Shown here one piece after another: positions 1-9,384 of a stretch of DNA of 64,000 nt. The notes beneath the pieces were generated by a model. That model saw only the letters and a program-made list of their open reading frames with translations, ran no database searches and was not told where the DNA came from. Within the stretch, counting starts at the first letter, position 1, and each line of letters opens with the position of its first letter. Source of the stretch: a virus; IMG/VR virus record IMGVR_UViG_3300009181_000033, positions 1 to 64,000 of that record. The stretch is one strand, 5' to 3'. A program made the translations under genes and the position numbers.

Positions 1-1
1 A

Positions 2-643
2 ATTGCTTGGCTTTTGGAACCTAATGACATATCAAATCATGCATACAACTATGTAGAAAATCACCAAAATGATTTTGTCGGAATAGTTTCTCATGACATA
101 AATTTTGTTCAAAAAATTGAAAATGGAATTTATTCACCATTCGGCGGAACATGGATATCACCAAATGATTGGACCATCAATACCAACAAAAAAATGGATG
201 TATCTATTATTGCTAGTAACAAAAATTTCACCGATGGCCACAAATTACGACACGAAGCTGCAAAATTATTAGACTTTCAGCATAGATTTGGGCGAGCTTA
301 TAAGTCAATAGACAACAAAATAGAGGCATTAAGAGATTATAGATTCTCAATAGTCATAGAGAATTCAAAATCCGAAGGTTATTTTTCAGAAAAATTGATA
401 GATTGTCTCATAACTTGCACAATTCCCATTTATTGGGGTAGTAAAAGTGCTACGCAAATTTTCAACAAAGATGGAATCATAGCGTTCGAAACTATTAGTG
501 AATTAAAAGAAATTTTGGAATCCATTAATTTTGAAGAACACTATGAAAAAGCTAAAGATGCAGTAATATCGAATGCTAAAAAATCTAGAAGGTTCGCCTC
601 AGTTGATGAAAATTTTATTTCAAGCGTCTTGGGATTAGGTTGA
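2..643 (+). CDS. Putative alpha-1,3-fucosyltransferase (GT10-like), 5' partial
   Basis: The reading frame is open at the left edge, so the true start lies outside the window. The C-terminal half carries the pattern of GT10 fucosyltransferases: a stretch reading FSIVIENSKSEGYFSEKL, then IPIYWGS, which corresponds to the GDP-fucose binding region (family: YKFxLxFENS..GYVTEKL..PIYWG). It would transfer fucose from GDP-fucose to a glycan. That fits the GDP-fucose synthesis genes at 7485-9382 in the same run. The next gene starts just after its stop, so it is the first visible gene of a long operon. The family call is fairly secure; acceptor and linkage are unknown. Confidence 0.7.
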   Translation: MAWLLEPNDISNHAYNYVENHQNDFVGIVSHDINFVQKIENGIYSPFGGTWISPNDWTINTNKKMDVSIIASNKNFTDGHKLRHEAAKLLDFQHRFGRAYKSIDNKIEALRDYRFSIVIENSKSEGYFSEKLIDCLITCTIPIYWGSKSATQIFNKDGIIAFETISELKEILESINFEEHYEKAKDAVISNAKKSRRFASVDENFISSVLGLG

Positions 644-645
644 CT

Positions 646-1572
646 ATGAAAATCGACAAAGTTATTTTTTCAACTTCAGAAGAATATAGTGGATTTTGGA
701 ACATTCAATCAAAAATTTTTAAATCAACACTGGGAATCGATCCAGTGTGTCTTCTCTTTGGGAAGAAGAGCAATACTGACATGAATGAAGAATTTGGCAA
801 AGTGATAGAGATGGAATTCATAGAAGATCTTCCTAAGATCTTGCAAATCACTTGGTCAAAGTTTTATTATCCACAAACTGAGCCTGAAACAACGTGGTTG
901 ATGGGTGACATTGACATGATTCCGCTCACAAAGAGATATTTTCAAAATGATAATTTAAAAGGCATTGATGAAAATACGACATATGTTCACATGAACATAG
1001 GTGGCTGTGCACGCGGATTGGATCTATCGCCAGAAACTTGGTTAGAAAAAGGAAGCACTACGATGGGTGGTTGCGATTTACCAGCTCATTATCACGTTGC
1101 AAAAGGGCATATATTTGGAAGAGTGTATGGTAACGAAAGTTTTGAACAACAGGTTAGAAAAATATCGAATTCCCAAAAATACGGTGTAGGTGCCCGGTGT
1201 AATTGGGATTGGCAACAAGTGGAAGAAAAATATTTTTGGATAGCAGAAGAAAATTATTCATCAGAAAAATTATGGGAAAAATACAGTGATGGTGTAGTTG
1301 ACTTTGTTGGTTTTTATTACGATACCAGAAATAATGCGAACAGGGTAGACAGAGATTCATGGGATCATCAAACGAATGATTATGTTTATGATCTTCAAAA
1401 ACTTAGAAGCGGAGGCTTTGTTGATGTTCACTGCATGAGATCCCATGGAAAAGGATTTGAAACACAGTCATGGTGGGGAAAAAATAAAGGCTTTGATTTG
1501 ACTAGAAATTCCTTTAAAGATTTTGAAAAACAAAACATGAAACTGATTTTAGAATCAGGAATGTTGAAATGA
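646..1572 (+). CDS. Glycosyltransferase-like protein with DxD motif
   Basis: About 308 residues. I do not recognise a named family, but a WLMGDIDMIPL segment near residue 88 looks like the metal/nucleotide-sugar binding DxD of GT-A glycosyltransferases. A histidine- and tryptophan-rich centre and a CMRSHGKG segment near the C terminus are also present. An upstream in-frame TTG at 640 is possible; I prefer the ATG at 646, just past the previous stop. The stop overlaps the next start by 4 bases (ATGA), so the gene is translationally coupled within the sugar operon. Role inferred: transfer of a sugar onto phage or host glycan. Confidence 0.5.
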   Translation: MKIDKVIFSTSEEYSGFWNIQSKIFKSTLGIDPVCLLFGKKSNTDMNEEFGKVIEMEFIEDLPKILQITWSKFYYPQTEPETTWLMGDIDMIPLTKRYFQNDNLKGIDENTTYVHMNIGGCARGLDLSPETWLEKGSTTMGGCDLPAHYHVAKGHIFGRVYGNESFEQQVRKISNSQKYGVGARCNWDWQQVEEKYFWIAEENYSSEKLWEKYSDGVVDFVGFYYDTRNNANRVDRDSWDHQTNDYVYDLQKLRSGGFVDVHCMRSHGKGFETQSWWGKNKGFDLTRNSFKDFEKQNMKLILESGMLK

Positions 1573-2306
1573 CAAAGTCAGTTTCAGATGTATTGTTTGT
1601 CACCTATGGCGACAAAAATTTTCACAATAGCAAAATGCTATTGTGCAATGAGGCACACCATTTTGGGTTTAGAAAATTCTTGGTCGGTTCACCAGAAAAT
1701 CTACCAAAAGAATTTATTGAAAAACACAAAGCATTTTTTGATCGATCTAAAAGAGGAGCGGGTTACTGGTTATGGAAACCATTCATTGTCAATGAGGCAT
1801 TGAAATTAATAAATGAAAATGATCTATTAATTTATCTTGACGGTGGTTGCTCCATAAACCAATTCGGAAAAGAAAGATTCCATGAATGGATTGACATGAC
1901 AGAAGAAAATGAAATTTTGTCATTTCAGATGAGCCATCTTCCGGAAAAAGATTGGACCAAAATGAATTTGGTTCATAAGCTAGATTGTCAAAAAGAAGAA
2001 ATTTTAAATTCCGGACAAATAAATGCAACTGTTTTTCTCTTGAAGAAAACACCCAAGGTTTGCAAGCTCATAAGTGAATGGCTGGAAATTTGCTCACTGG
2101 AATGGACAATCGACGACTCCACCAGTGAAATACAAAATGACATTGGGTTTAAGGATCATCGTCATGATCAGAGCGTGTTCTCTCTCTTGAGAAAAAAATA
2201 CAATTGCTTCACAATTGAAGATGAAACTTATCCATCAAAAACCCATGATTGGTCAGATCCATCAGTGAAACATGTCCCAGTTTTAGCGACTAGAAGAAAA
2301 TTTTAA
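1569..2306 (+). CDS. Glycosyltransferase-like protein
   Basis: 245 residues. Two segments recall small capsule-type glycosyltransferases: RGAGYWLWKPFIVNEAL followed by DLLIYLDGG (a likely nucleotide-sugar site) and HRHDQSVFSLLRKKYN near the C terminus (family: DQSIFSLL). No signal peptide or membrane segment is visible, so it is probably cytoplasmic. It overlaps the gene before by 4 bases and is followed after 2 bases by the kinase-aldolase fusion. Donor and acceptor cannot be told from sequence. Confidence 0.55.
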   Translation: MTKSVSDVLFVTYGDKNFHNSKMLLCNEAHHFGFRKFLVGSPENLPKEFIEKHKAFFDRSKRGAGYWLWKPFIVNEALKLINENDLLIYLDGGCSINQFGKERFHEWIDMTEENEILSFQMSHLPEKDWTKMNLVHKLDCQKEEILNSGQINATVFLLKKTPKVCKLISEWLEICSLEWTIDDSTSEIQNDIGFKDHRHDQSVFSLLRKKYNCFTIEDETYPSKTHDWSDPSVKHVPVLATRRKF

Positions 2307-2308
2307 TC

Positions 2309-3697
2309 ATGCCTAAAATAATATCGATAACTGGCAGTTCAGGTGTGGGTAAAACTACAATATCGAACGTCATGTCTTTGGTGTTGGGTCAACACAACAG
2401 CTGTCAAATAAGCGGTGATGATTTACATCTTTGGGAAAGGGGTGACAAAAATTGGGAAAACGTGACCCACTTAAATCCCAAAGCAAACAATTTAGAATTG
2501 GGTAAATTGCACTTAAGCTTATTAAAGCAAGGGTTATCAATCAGTAGAAAAAAATATAATCATGATACTGGGTTATTCTCTGAGCCCATTGCGATAGACT
2601 CTCGAGATTGGATTATATACGAAGGATTGCATGCCTTATATGGAGACGCAAAAGATCTCGCGGACTTAAGAATTTATGTTGAAACTTCGGATGAGCTAAA
2701 AGCGGATTGGAAGATTAGACGAGACGTCAATAAAAGAGGTTACACCAAACAACAAGTCTTAAGAACTATCAGCGCAAGAAAACAAGACGAGACATCATAC
2801 ATTCAACCACAAAAAAAATATGCTAATGCCATTATCGTCTTTAACGAAAATAATGGAAAGATAGAGATGTCATACGTTTGCATCGATGAAGAATATGAAG
2901 TCATAATGAAAAAAGTCAAAGACTTTTATGACACCATGAATGGTTTTTTTGAACTATGTAAAAAACTCTCTTTAGAACCATCCTTGGTGCAAGGCAAAGG
3001 AGGAAACGTTTCGGCAAAATTTCAAGACTCGATAATCATTACCTCTTCTGGACAAAACATTGGTGATGTAAGTTGGGAAAGTGGATTTTGCGTGTGTAAA
3101 AAATCTAAACTCTCAGAAAAAGACGAAGATTCATTTTTACAAACATGCAGGGCCAGTAAGCTTTCCGGTTATAAACAGCCTTCTATGGAGCTAGGAATAC
3201 ACAAGAAAACATCGCACAAATATGTTGCTCATACACACCCTGTGCATTTAAACAGTATTCTTTGCAGCAGCGAATCCAAAGAAATATTGCAAACAATATT
3301 TCCAACATTAAAATATGACTATGTTAGATACTCTAACCCCGGACTCGATTTGTTCCTCAATTTCAATCCAGAGAACAACATAGTTTTCTTAGAGAATCAC
3401 GGATTAGTGGTTTCAGGAAATGATGAAAATGAAGTTTTTGAAATCACAGCAGATATCGATAGAAGGTGCAAAGAATGGATCTCAAAGAATTCGGAGCCGC
3501 ACACTGGATTAAAACAACGAACCCTTAATGACAATCATCTATTCCCAGATTCAGTTATTTTTCCTGAAGAAATGGCGTACATTGTCGAACAAATCTTTCA
3601 TAATATATATGCTGCCGGACTTTCACCCCGCTTTCTCAAGGAAGAGGATGTTCTTTATGTGAAAGAAATGAAGGCTGAAAAGGATAGAAAGAAATGA
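2309..3697 (+). CDS. Fusion of uridine-kinase-like P-loop kinase and class II aldolase
   Basis: 462 residues in two domains. Residues 1 to about 200 form a P-loop kinase of the uridine kinase/phosphoribulokinase type: Walker A GSSGVGKT at 9-16, then SGDDLHLW and IIYEGLHALY. Residues about 205-400 are a class II aldolase/adducin domain: a GGNVSA phosphate-binding loop, TSSGQN, then HTHPVH with H308 and H310 and ENHG with H364, matching the zinc ligand pattern of fuculose-1-phosphate aldolase. The frame is continuous, so the fusion is real in this sequence. Kinase plus aldolase could interconvert a sugar or short-chain phosphate, but the substrate is unknown. It overlaps the nucleotidyltransferase by 4 bases. 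Confidence 0.8.
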   Translation: MPKIISITGSSGVGKTTISNVMSLVLGQHNSCQISGDDLHLWERGDKNWENVTHLNPKANNLELGKLHLSLLKQGLSISRKKYNHDTGLFSEPIAIDSRDWIIYEGLHALYGDAKDLADLRIYVETSDELKADWKIRRDVNKRGYTKQQVLRTISARKQDETSYIQPQKKYANAIIVFNENNGKIEMSYVCIDEEYEVIMKKVKDFYDTMNGFFELCKKLSLEPSLVQGKGGNVSAKFQDSIIITSSGQNIGDVSWESGFCVCKKSKLSEKDEDSFLQTCRASKLSGYKQPSMELGIHKKTSHKYVAHTHPVHLNSILCSSESKEILQTIFPTLKYDYVRYSNPGLDLFLNFNPENNIVFLENHGLVVSGNDENEVFEITADIDRRCKEWISKNSEPHTGLKQRTLNDNHLFPDSVIFPEEMAYIVEQIFHNIYAAGLSPRFLKEEDVLYVKEMKAEKDRKK

Positions 3698-4527
3698 AAG
3701 TCATTGTGCCGATGGCAGGAACAGGTGATCGATTTATTGCAAAAGGATATATTGATCCTAAGCCACTTATAAAAGTAAATGGAAAAAGGATCATTGAGTA
3801 TATTGTAGAAATGTTTTCAAATGAAGATGAATTCATCTTCATTTGCAATGATGAACATTTAAAAAATACCGACATGAGAAATTTATTGCTCCAGTTGGTT
3901 CCAAATGCAAAGATAAGATCCATTCCTAAACACAAGCTTGGGCCTGTTCATACTGTGATGGCTGCAATTGACGAAATAAAAGAAGAAGAAGAAGTCTTAA
4001 TATCTTATTGTGACAATCCTTTTATTTGGAATGAGCAAGCATTTAGAAGTCATGTGTTAGAAAACAATTTGGATGGCTGTATATTGACCCATAGCGGATT
4101 TCATCCGCACACGCTAGCCAATACAAAAATGGCATTCGTTAAATCGACCACTGATGGATTGGTTGACGAGATAAAAGAAAAACAGTGCTATACATCAGAA
4201 CCAATGAAAGAACATGCTTCAACAGGAGCATATTACTTTAAAAATGGTTCATTAATAAAAAGATTTTTCAATGAACAATTGAAAAATGGGATTCACTATA
4301 ACGGAGAATACTATGTTACATTGACCTATAATCTTTTAATTAAAAATGGTTATAGGGTTGGATATTATGACACACCACTAGTAACCGTTTTTGGTACGCC
4401 AGAGGAAGTTCAAAATTTCGAAGCATGGTCTACCATATTAAAAGGCGATCAAGTAAAAAGTGAAGAACAATTGGTGCAGTGTTACAGGTATTGGAAAAAA
4501 TATCATGCAAAAAGTGATTTATATTGA
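3694..4527 (+). CDS. Sugar nucleotidyltransferase (NTP_transferase family)
   Basis: 277 residues. The N terminus VIVPMAGTGDRF followed by PKPLIKVNGK is the signature of sugar-1-phosphate nucleotidyltransferases: the glycine-rich NTP loop and the catalytic lysine in the PKPL motif. LISYCDNPF is the usual D-containing metal site. It would make an NDP-sugar or similar activated compound for the neighbouring glycosyltransferases. It sits directly after the kinase-aldolase fusion and overlaps a HAD phosphatase, a grouping common in capsule clusters. The substrate is not predictable. Confidence 0.75.
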   Translation: MKVIVPMAGTGDRFIAKGYIDPKPLIKVNGKRIIEYIVEMFSNEDEFIFICNDEHLKNTDMRNLLLQLVPNAKIRSIPKHKLGPVHTVMAAIDEIKEEEEVLISYCDNPFIWNEQAFRSHVLENNLDGCILTHSGFHPHTLANTKMAFVKSTTDGLVDEIKEKQCYTSEPMKEHASTGAYYFKNGSLIKRFFNEQLKNGIHYNGEYYVTLTYNLLIKNGYRVGYYDTPLVTVFGTPEEVQNFEAWSTILKGDQVKSEEQLVQCYRYWKKYHAKSDLY

Positions 4528-4807
4528 TATTGATGAGACCATCTGTGTTACACCTGATAATCCACGAATTTATCAAGAATCAAAGCCAATTCTTGAAAAT
4601 ATAAAAAAAGCAAATGACCTATTTGATGCAGGAAACAAAATAGTTTATTGGACAGCCCGAGGCAGCAGGAGCGGCATCAATTGGCATGAGCTCACAAAAC
4701 AACAATTGGATTCCTGGGGTGTGAAATACCATGAATTGCGGTGTGACAAGCCTTATTATGATGTTTTTATAGACGACAAATCTATTAATATTGAGGATAT
4801 CAAATGA
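4505..4807 (+). CDS. HAD-family phosphatase (small, capsule-cluster type)
   Basis: 100 residues from the ATG at 4505; a longer frame to 4460 exists, but the protein then starts inside the previous gene. The DxDxT nucleophile motif is YIDIDET (D8, D10). YWTARGSRSG supplies the motif II threonine region and VFIDDKS the motif III acidic pair. Small proteins of this kind sit beside nucleotidyltransferases in bacterial polysaccharide loci and probably remove a phosphate from a sugar intermediate. Start and stop overlap both neighbours, so it is translationally coupled. Confidence 0.7.
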   Translation: MQKVIYIDIDETICVTPDNPRIYQESKPILENIKKANDLFDAGNKIVYWTARGSRSGINWHELTKQQLDSWGVKYHELRCDKPYYDVFIDDKSINIEDIK

Positions 4808-5286
4808 AATTAATTTCACATAGAGGCAATTTAAATGGCGTCAATCCCATTTTAGAAAACGAACCAACACAAATAGAAACGTGCATAAAGATAGGCTATG
4901 GTGTTGAAATAGATCTAAGAATCAAAAATGGAGTGCCTTGTCTTGGACATGATTATGCTCAATATCCGATTAGTAAGGAATGGATCACTTCAAAAAAAGA
5001 ACACCTGTGGATACATGTCAAAGAATACGATGCGCTAACTTGGCTCATGAATTCGGTGCCAGATTCAACATATTTTTGTCACCAGTCTGACGAATTTACA
5101 GTTGTCAACAATGGATATGTTTGGCTTCATGATTTAAAAAATACAACACATGAAAAGTGTGTTGTCCCGCTTATTGGAATCGAAGACATACAAAAATTTG
5201 ATTTTTCATTAAATCCAAAATTAGGTTTTGTTTGTACAGATTTTGTTTTAACACTAGAAAATCTAATGAAGATGTGGAGTAAATAA
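4804..5286 (+). CDS. Glycerophosphodiester phosphodiesterase-like protein
   Basis: 160 residues. The start LISHRGNLNG, then NEPTQIETCIKIGYGVEIDLR and LGHDY, follows the catalytic layout of GDPD enzymes (HRG, ExD, GHD) in a TIM-barrel. It is shorter than the usual 240 or more residues, so it is a minimal form. Such short GDPD-like proteins occur next to HAD and nucleotidyltransferase genes in capsule loci. The activity could be cleavage of a phosphodiester-linked glycan substituent (inference). It overlaps the HAD gene by 4 bases. Confidence 0.65.
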   Translation: MKLISHRGNLNGVNPILENEPTQIETCIKIGYGVEIDLRIKNGVPCLGHDYAQYPISKEWITSKKEHLWIHVKEYDALTWLMNSVPDSTYFCHQSDEFTVVNNGYVWLHDLKNTTHEKCVVPLIGIEDIQKFDFSLNPKLGFVCTDFVLTLENLMKMWSK

Positions 5287-5287
5287 A

Positions 5288-6001
5288 ATGATTAGTTTGG
5301 TGACAGGAACTTTGAATAGAAAAAATCTATTATCACAATTAATAGAGAATACAGTCGAATCAAATAAAGATTTGGAATTAGTTTTGGTCGATGGCGGCTC
5401 AACAGATGGAACAATAGAGTTCATAGAAAAAACTAATCATCCACAAATCAAATTAATAAAAGTAGGAGAAAGATCATCATATCCTCACTTCATGAATCTT
5501 GGCATAGAGAATGCTTCCCATGATTTTATTTGTCAATGGAACGATGATGTCTTGCTGGTCAATGATTGGGATGAAGTTATCAAAGAGATAAGTGACGAAA
5601 AGGTTGATTCATGGCTTTTTTCTTGGCAATACATTCCAACACATCTAATAAAAAACAAAGAATATTGTGATTCACTGAAGTGGAACCTCTGCAATTTGAA
5701 AGATTCAAATCCAGATGGCGAAATAGTGATGAATTATGGAGTTTATAAAAAAGATCTTTTTAGAAAATACGGATTATATGATTCCAATTTTCATTTTTAT
5801 TATGCCGACGGAGAATTGTCACACAGATTTCATTCTCATGGAGCCAAGTTTAAAGATTGTGCACATATTAGGGTGGCATCAATAGAAGGTGTGCCAAAAG
5901 CTTCGGGGCCCGCACTGTATGAACATTCGAAATACTATAATCTTTGCAGGGAAAATCATTTGCAAGGAAGATTTCAATCCCATTTGGATTTTTTAAAATG
6001 A
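5288..6001 (+). CDS. Family 2 glycosyltransferase
   Basis: 237 residues. It has a GT-A fold signature: ISLVTGTLNRKNLL at the N terminus, LVLVDGGSTDGTIEFIE, and a later WNDDV that is the DxD-type metal site. These are hallmarks of GT2 enzymes that transfer a sugar from an NDP-sugar. The stop overlaps the start of the next gene as ATGA. No membrane segments are visible, so it is a soluble enzyme. Confidence 0.8.
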   Translation: MISLVTGTLNRKNLLSQLIENTVESNKDLELVLVDGGSTDGTIEFIEKTNHPQIKLIKVGERSSYPHFMNLGIENASHDFICQWNDDVLLVNDWDEVIKEISDEKVDSWLFSWQYIPTHLIKNKEYCDSLKWNLCNLKDSNPDGEIVMNYGVYKKDLFRKYGLYDSNFHFYYADGELSHRFHSHGAKFKDCAHIRVASIEGVPKASGPALYEHSKYYNLCRENHLQGRFQSHLDFLK

Positions 6002-6669
6002 ATGTATTGAGTTATAGCCTCTTCGGTGAAGAACCGATGTATTGCACAGGTGCAATAAAAAATGCTCAACAAGCTCTCCAATTCTATCCTGGCTGGAAAT
6101 GTTTCTTTTGGCATGACGACTCAGTGCCAGAATCTACATTGTCAGAACTAAGTTCTATGCAAAATGTCGTGTTGATAAATGTTGGAAAGACGATTGTCCC
6201 CGGAAGATATTGGCGATTCAATCTGTTTAACGATCAAAATGTAGACGTTTTTTGTGTTAGGGACACAGATTCAAGACTTTCTGAGAGAGAAGTCTTAGCA
6301 GTAAATGATTGGCTACAAAGTGAAAAAATAATGCACGTGATGAGGGATCATCCGCACCACAATTACATCGTGATGGCAGGCATGTGGGGATTCAAAAACA
6401 AAAAATCGATAGGTTATTCCTATGAAAACAAATTAAATGTGTGGCTAGATTCAATAGAGACACCAAATAAAATTGATGACACCATGTTTTTGAACACTGT
6501 GTTTGGTGACATGTCGCCAAACATCCTGGTCCACGATGATTGGTTGAGATGCCAGTTTTCGAAAAAATTTCCAAAGAACAGACAAAATCAAAGGTTCATT
6601 GGAGAAATTTTTAACGAAAAAGACGAACCCATGTTTGAGCATTATCGTTTCATAGAATGCCATGTCTAA
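5998..6669 (+). CDS. Glycosyltransferase-like protein
   Basis: About 223 residues from the ATG at 5998, which overlaps the previous stop as ATGA. A longer frame to 5944 is inside the GT2 gene and is rejected. The core reads FCVRDTDSRLSEREVLAVNDWL, then HVMRDHP and AGMWGFK, a pattern seen in small uncharacterised glycosyltransferases of capsule loci. The DTDSR is the likely donor/metal site. It overlaps the next gene by 8 bases. Confidence 0.55.
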   Translation: MNVLSYSLFGEEPMYCTGAIKNAQQALQFYPGWKCFFWHDDSVPESTLSELSSMQNVVLINVGKTIVPGRYWRFNLFNDQNVDVFCVRDTDSRLSEREVLAVNDWLQSEKIMHVMRDHPHHNYIVMAGMWGFKNKKSIGYSYENKLNVWLDSIETPNKIDDTMFLNTVFGDMSPNILVHDDWLRCQFSKKFPKNRQNQRFIGEIFNEKDEPMFEHYRFIECHV

Positions 6670-7450
6670 ATTAGCAAAAATAAACTATCTTGACCCAAGA
6701 TGGAATTATCCATATAAAGGATTTACATCTATAGTCAATCAAACTGTAGAGATTGCAAAAACATATCGCAATCATCACGTTGATGATGTGAGTTTTTGTA
6801 TTGATGATGAACAGATAAATTATTTTTTCGAATCAAAAGAAGAATCAAAAAAAACATCAATAGATGCATCTTCATGGTGGTTAGAGGAATTTCTGGCAGG
6901 CAGAATAAACAACTCCCCCAATTCGCACGATGTGGCATCTCATGCAGACATAGCGTTGAAAAAACATATTTTTGATTCAATGTTGGCATTGAAAAGAGAA
7001 TTTGAAATTTCTTTCAAAAAAGACCATGTTGATTTAAAAACAACAGAGTGCTTAGGAATTCAAATTAGAGGCACCGACAAATGCCAAGAGATACCAAGAA
7101 TAGACAAAGATGTTTTGATCAAAAAAATAAACTATTTTTTGGAAAACAGCAAAGAAAGCTATTCAAAAATCTTGTTGAGTACTGATGATCTTGAATATGC
7201 AGATGCCATATGGAAACACTTTGGTTCTAAAAATGTAGTGGAGCAAAAAAGTGTTCAAAGGAGCATCGGCGAAAAATCTGTGCATCATAATCAGTCATTT
7301 GACAAAAATGAAATAAATAAACAAGTTCTTTGGGACGTTTATGCATTGTCAAATTCCAAGTCCATGTTGTATACGTTTTCTAACGTAAGTCATTTAGCCC
7401 TCTGTTTGGGTTGCAACAACCACAAAGAAATATCTTGTCTTTCAATTTAA
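6662..7450 (+). CDS. Putative fucosyltransferase (GT11/GT23-like C-terminal region)
   Basis: 262 residues. The segment CLGIQIRGTDKCQEIPRI, followed by KILLSTDD, resembles the GDP-fucose binding motif of alpha-1,2/alpha-1,6-fucosyltransferases (family: HxRRGDK-like, then a STDD/SDD step). The end, LYTFSNVSHLALCLGC, also recalls the S/T-N-S-N segments of this superfamily. As the gene sits directly before gmd and fcl, a fucose donor is the natural substrate. The exact family is less sure than the superfamily. Confidence 0.6.
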   Translation: MSKLAKINYLDPRWNYPYKGFTSIVNQTVEIAKTYRNHHVDDVSFCIDDEQINYFFESKEESKKTSIDASSWWLEEFLAGRINNSPNSHDVASHADIALKKHIFDSMLALKREFEISFKKDHVDLKTTECLGIQIRGTDKCQEIPRIDKDVLIKKINYFLENSKESYSKILLSTDDLEYADAIWKHFGSKNVVEQKSVQRSIGEKSVHHNQSFDKNEINKQVLWDVYALSNSKSMLYTFSNVSHLALCLGCNNHKEISCLSI

Positions 7451-7484
7451 ACTAATAAACAAAAAACATTAATATCATATCGAT

Positions 7485-8450
7485 ATGAAAATTGCATTAA
7501 TAACGGGGACAACAGGGCAAGACGGTTCTTATCTTTCAGAACTATTGTTGTCTAAAAATTACAAGGTCATAGGCATCAAAAGACGCACGTCAGTTCTTAA
7601 CACTTCGAATGTTGATCATTTATATAGCAATCCAAATTTCAAATTGCTGTATGGCAACATGAATGACACCGGATCAATGTATAGATTGTTATCCGAACAC
7701 AAGCCGGATGAAATCTATAATTTAGCCGCGCAATCACACGTTAGGACTTCATTCGATGTTCCGGAGGAAACTGTTGACACTGTTGCAATGGGAACTATGC
7801 GTCTATTGGAAGCGGTAAAGAATGTTGTACCAAATGCCAAATTTTACCAAGCATCTTCTTCAGAGATGTATGGCGACAACATGGATCCAATGAAAAACGA
7901 ATTCACACCAATGACACCAGCCTCCCCTTACGCAGCAGCAAAATTATTTGGACACAACTTGGTGAGAAATTACAGGGAAGGCTATGGTCTTCACGCCTCT
8001 TCAGGAATCTTATTCAATCATGAATCACCCCGTCGTGGCGAAACATTCGTAACCAGAAAAATTACACGTGCTGTTGCTAGAATCAAATTAGGCAAACAGG
8101 ATAAAATTTTTCTTGGAAACCTAGATGCCAAGCGAGACTGGGGATTTGCCGGTGATTATGTTGAGGCAATGTGGCTCATGTTGCAACAGGACAAACCTGA
8201 TGATTACGTCATCGCCACAGGGGAATGTTATTCCGTTAGGGATCTTCTCGAGGTGGCCTTTGGATTGGCCGAACTTGACTATAAAAAATACGTTGAAATT
8301 GATCCAAGACTGTATCGACCACACGAGGTCCCATTTCTCCAAGGTGATTCTAGCAAGGCCCAGGGCACACTGGGTTGGAAACCAAAAACGTCATTCGATG
8401 AGCTAATAAAAATGATGTATCTTGCAGACATGCAAAAGGAACTAAAATGA
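7485..8450 (+). CDS. gmd: GDP-mannose 4,6-dehydratase
   Basis: 321 residues, an extended short-chain dehydrogenase. It has the NAD(P) loop GTTGQDG (G8, G11, G14), NLAAQSHV, the catalytic SSSE at 124-127 and YxxxK with Y149 and K153. The RRTS and [13 protein letters not shown] segments are typical of GDP-mannose dehydratases. The length is slightly below the usual 340-370. It makes GDP-4-keto-6-deoxy-mannose, which the next gene converts to GDP-L-fucose; the two overlap by 4 bases. This is one of the surest calls in the window. Confidence 0.95.
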   Translation: MKIALITGTTGQDGSYLSELLLSKNYKVIGIKRRTSVLNTSNVDHLYSNPNFKLLYGNMNDTGSMYRLLSEHKPDEIYNLAAQSHVRTSFDVPEETVDTVAMGTMRLLEAVKNVVPNAKFYQASSSEMYGDNMDPMKNEFTPMTPASPYAAAKLFGHNLVRNYREGYGLHASSGILFNHESPRRGETFVTRKITRAVARIKLGKQDKIFLGNLDAKRDWGFAGDYVEAMWLMLQQDKPDDYVIATGECYSVRDLLEVAFGLAELDYKKYVEIDPRLYRPHEVPFLQGDSSKAQGTLGWKPKTSFDELIKMMYLADMQKELK

Positions 8451-9382
8451 AAGCAACAATTTTTGGGGCATCTGGCCTGCTGGGAAGTGAGTTGTTGTTG
8501 ACTCGTGACCCATCAATTTCCGTTTATTGTCCTACCTCAGACGGTGTTGACCTAGAAAGTCTTATTCCAACTTCAATAAATAATGATGTTTGGTTTAACT
8601 GTGCGGCCAAGGTAGGCGGAGTACAGGCAAACATAGAGCAGGTTTCTGATTTTTATAACATAAATTCAAGAATCAACAACAATGTATTCGAAGGAGCGCA
8701 CCTTAAAAATGTAAAAAAACTCGTGTCAGTGATGAGCACATGTATTTATCCGGACTCACAATATGTCAAATATCCATTGACAGAAGATCAATTGCATAAT
8801 GGTCCACCTCATCTTTCCAATTTTGGTTATGCTTATGCAAAGAGAATGATAGACGTGCAATCAAGAGCATATAGACAACAGTACAGCTGTAATTACGTAA
8901 CGGTGATTCCAAATAACTTATATGGTCTCAAGGATAATTACGATGTAAACAACGGACATGTGATTCCATCGCTTATAAGAAAGTTTTATGAAGCCAAAAA
9001 GGATGGAACTGACGTAACAATATGGGGCACGGGAAACCCCATGAGGGAATTTACTTATGCTAAGGATGCTGCAAAAATTATGTGGTGGATTGCCTCGAAT
9101 TATGATGGCTTCACCCCAGTCAACATTGGGTGCACCGATGAAATTTCAATAGGCGATCTTGCAGGACTAATCGGCAAAATCATCGGTTTCAAAGGCAATA
9201 TAAAATTTGATAAAACCAAGCCAGATGGACAGCTTAGAAAACCAAGCAGCAATAAAAAATTGAGGGATCTTGGTTGTGATTTTTCATATACATCCCTTGA
9301 ACAAGGTTTGACAGAAACGATAGAATATTTGCATAAAAAATATCCAAATTTAAGAGGAATCAAACAGGAGGCAATAATTTAA
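8447..9382 (+). CDS. fcl: GDP-L-fucose synthase (epimerase/reductase)
   Basis: 311 residues. It has the nucleotide-binding GASGLLG at 7-13, [18 protein letters not shown] around S97 and YxxxK with Y128 and K132, all matching GDP-4-keto-6-deoxymannose epimerase-reductase (E. coli WcaG: SSCIYP, Y136, K140). NNLYG and [11 protein letters not shown] are further family markers. It completes GDP-fucose synthesis from GDP-mannose together with gmd, and overlaps it by 4 bases. The GDP-mannose must come from the host or from genes outside the window. Confidence 0.92.
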   Translation: MKATIFGASGLLGSELLLTRDPSISVYCPTSDGVDLESLIPTSINNDVWFNCAAKVGGVQANIEQVSDFYNINSRINNNVFEGAHLKNVKKLVSVMSTCIYPDSQYVKYPLTEDQLHNGPPHLSNFGYAYAKRMIDVQSRAYRQQYSCNYVTVIPNNLYGLKDNYDVNNGHVIPSLIRKFYEAKKDGTDVTIWGTGNPMREFTYAKDAAKIMWWIASNYDGFTPVNIGCTDEISIGDLAGLIGKIIGFKGNIKFDKTKPDGQLRKPSSNKKLRDLGCDFSYTSLEQGLTETIEYLHKKYPNLRGIKQEAII

Positions 9383-9384
9383 AC

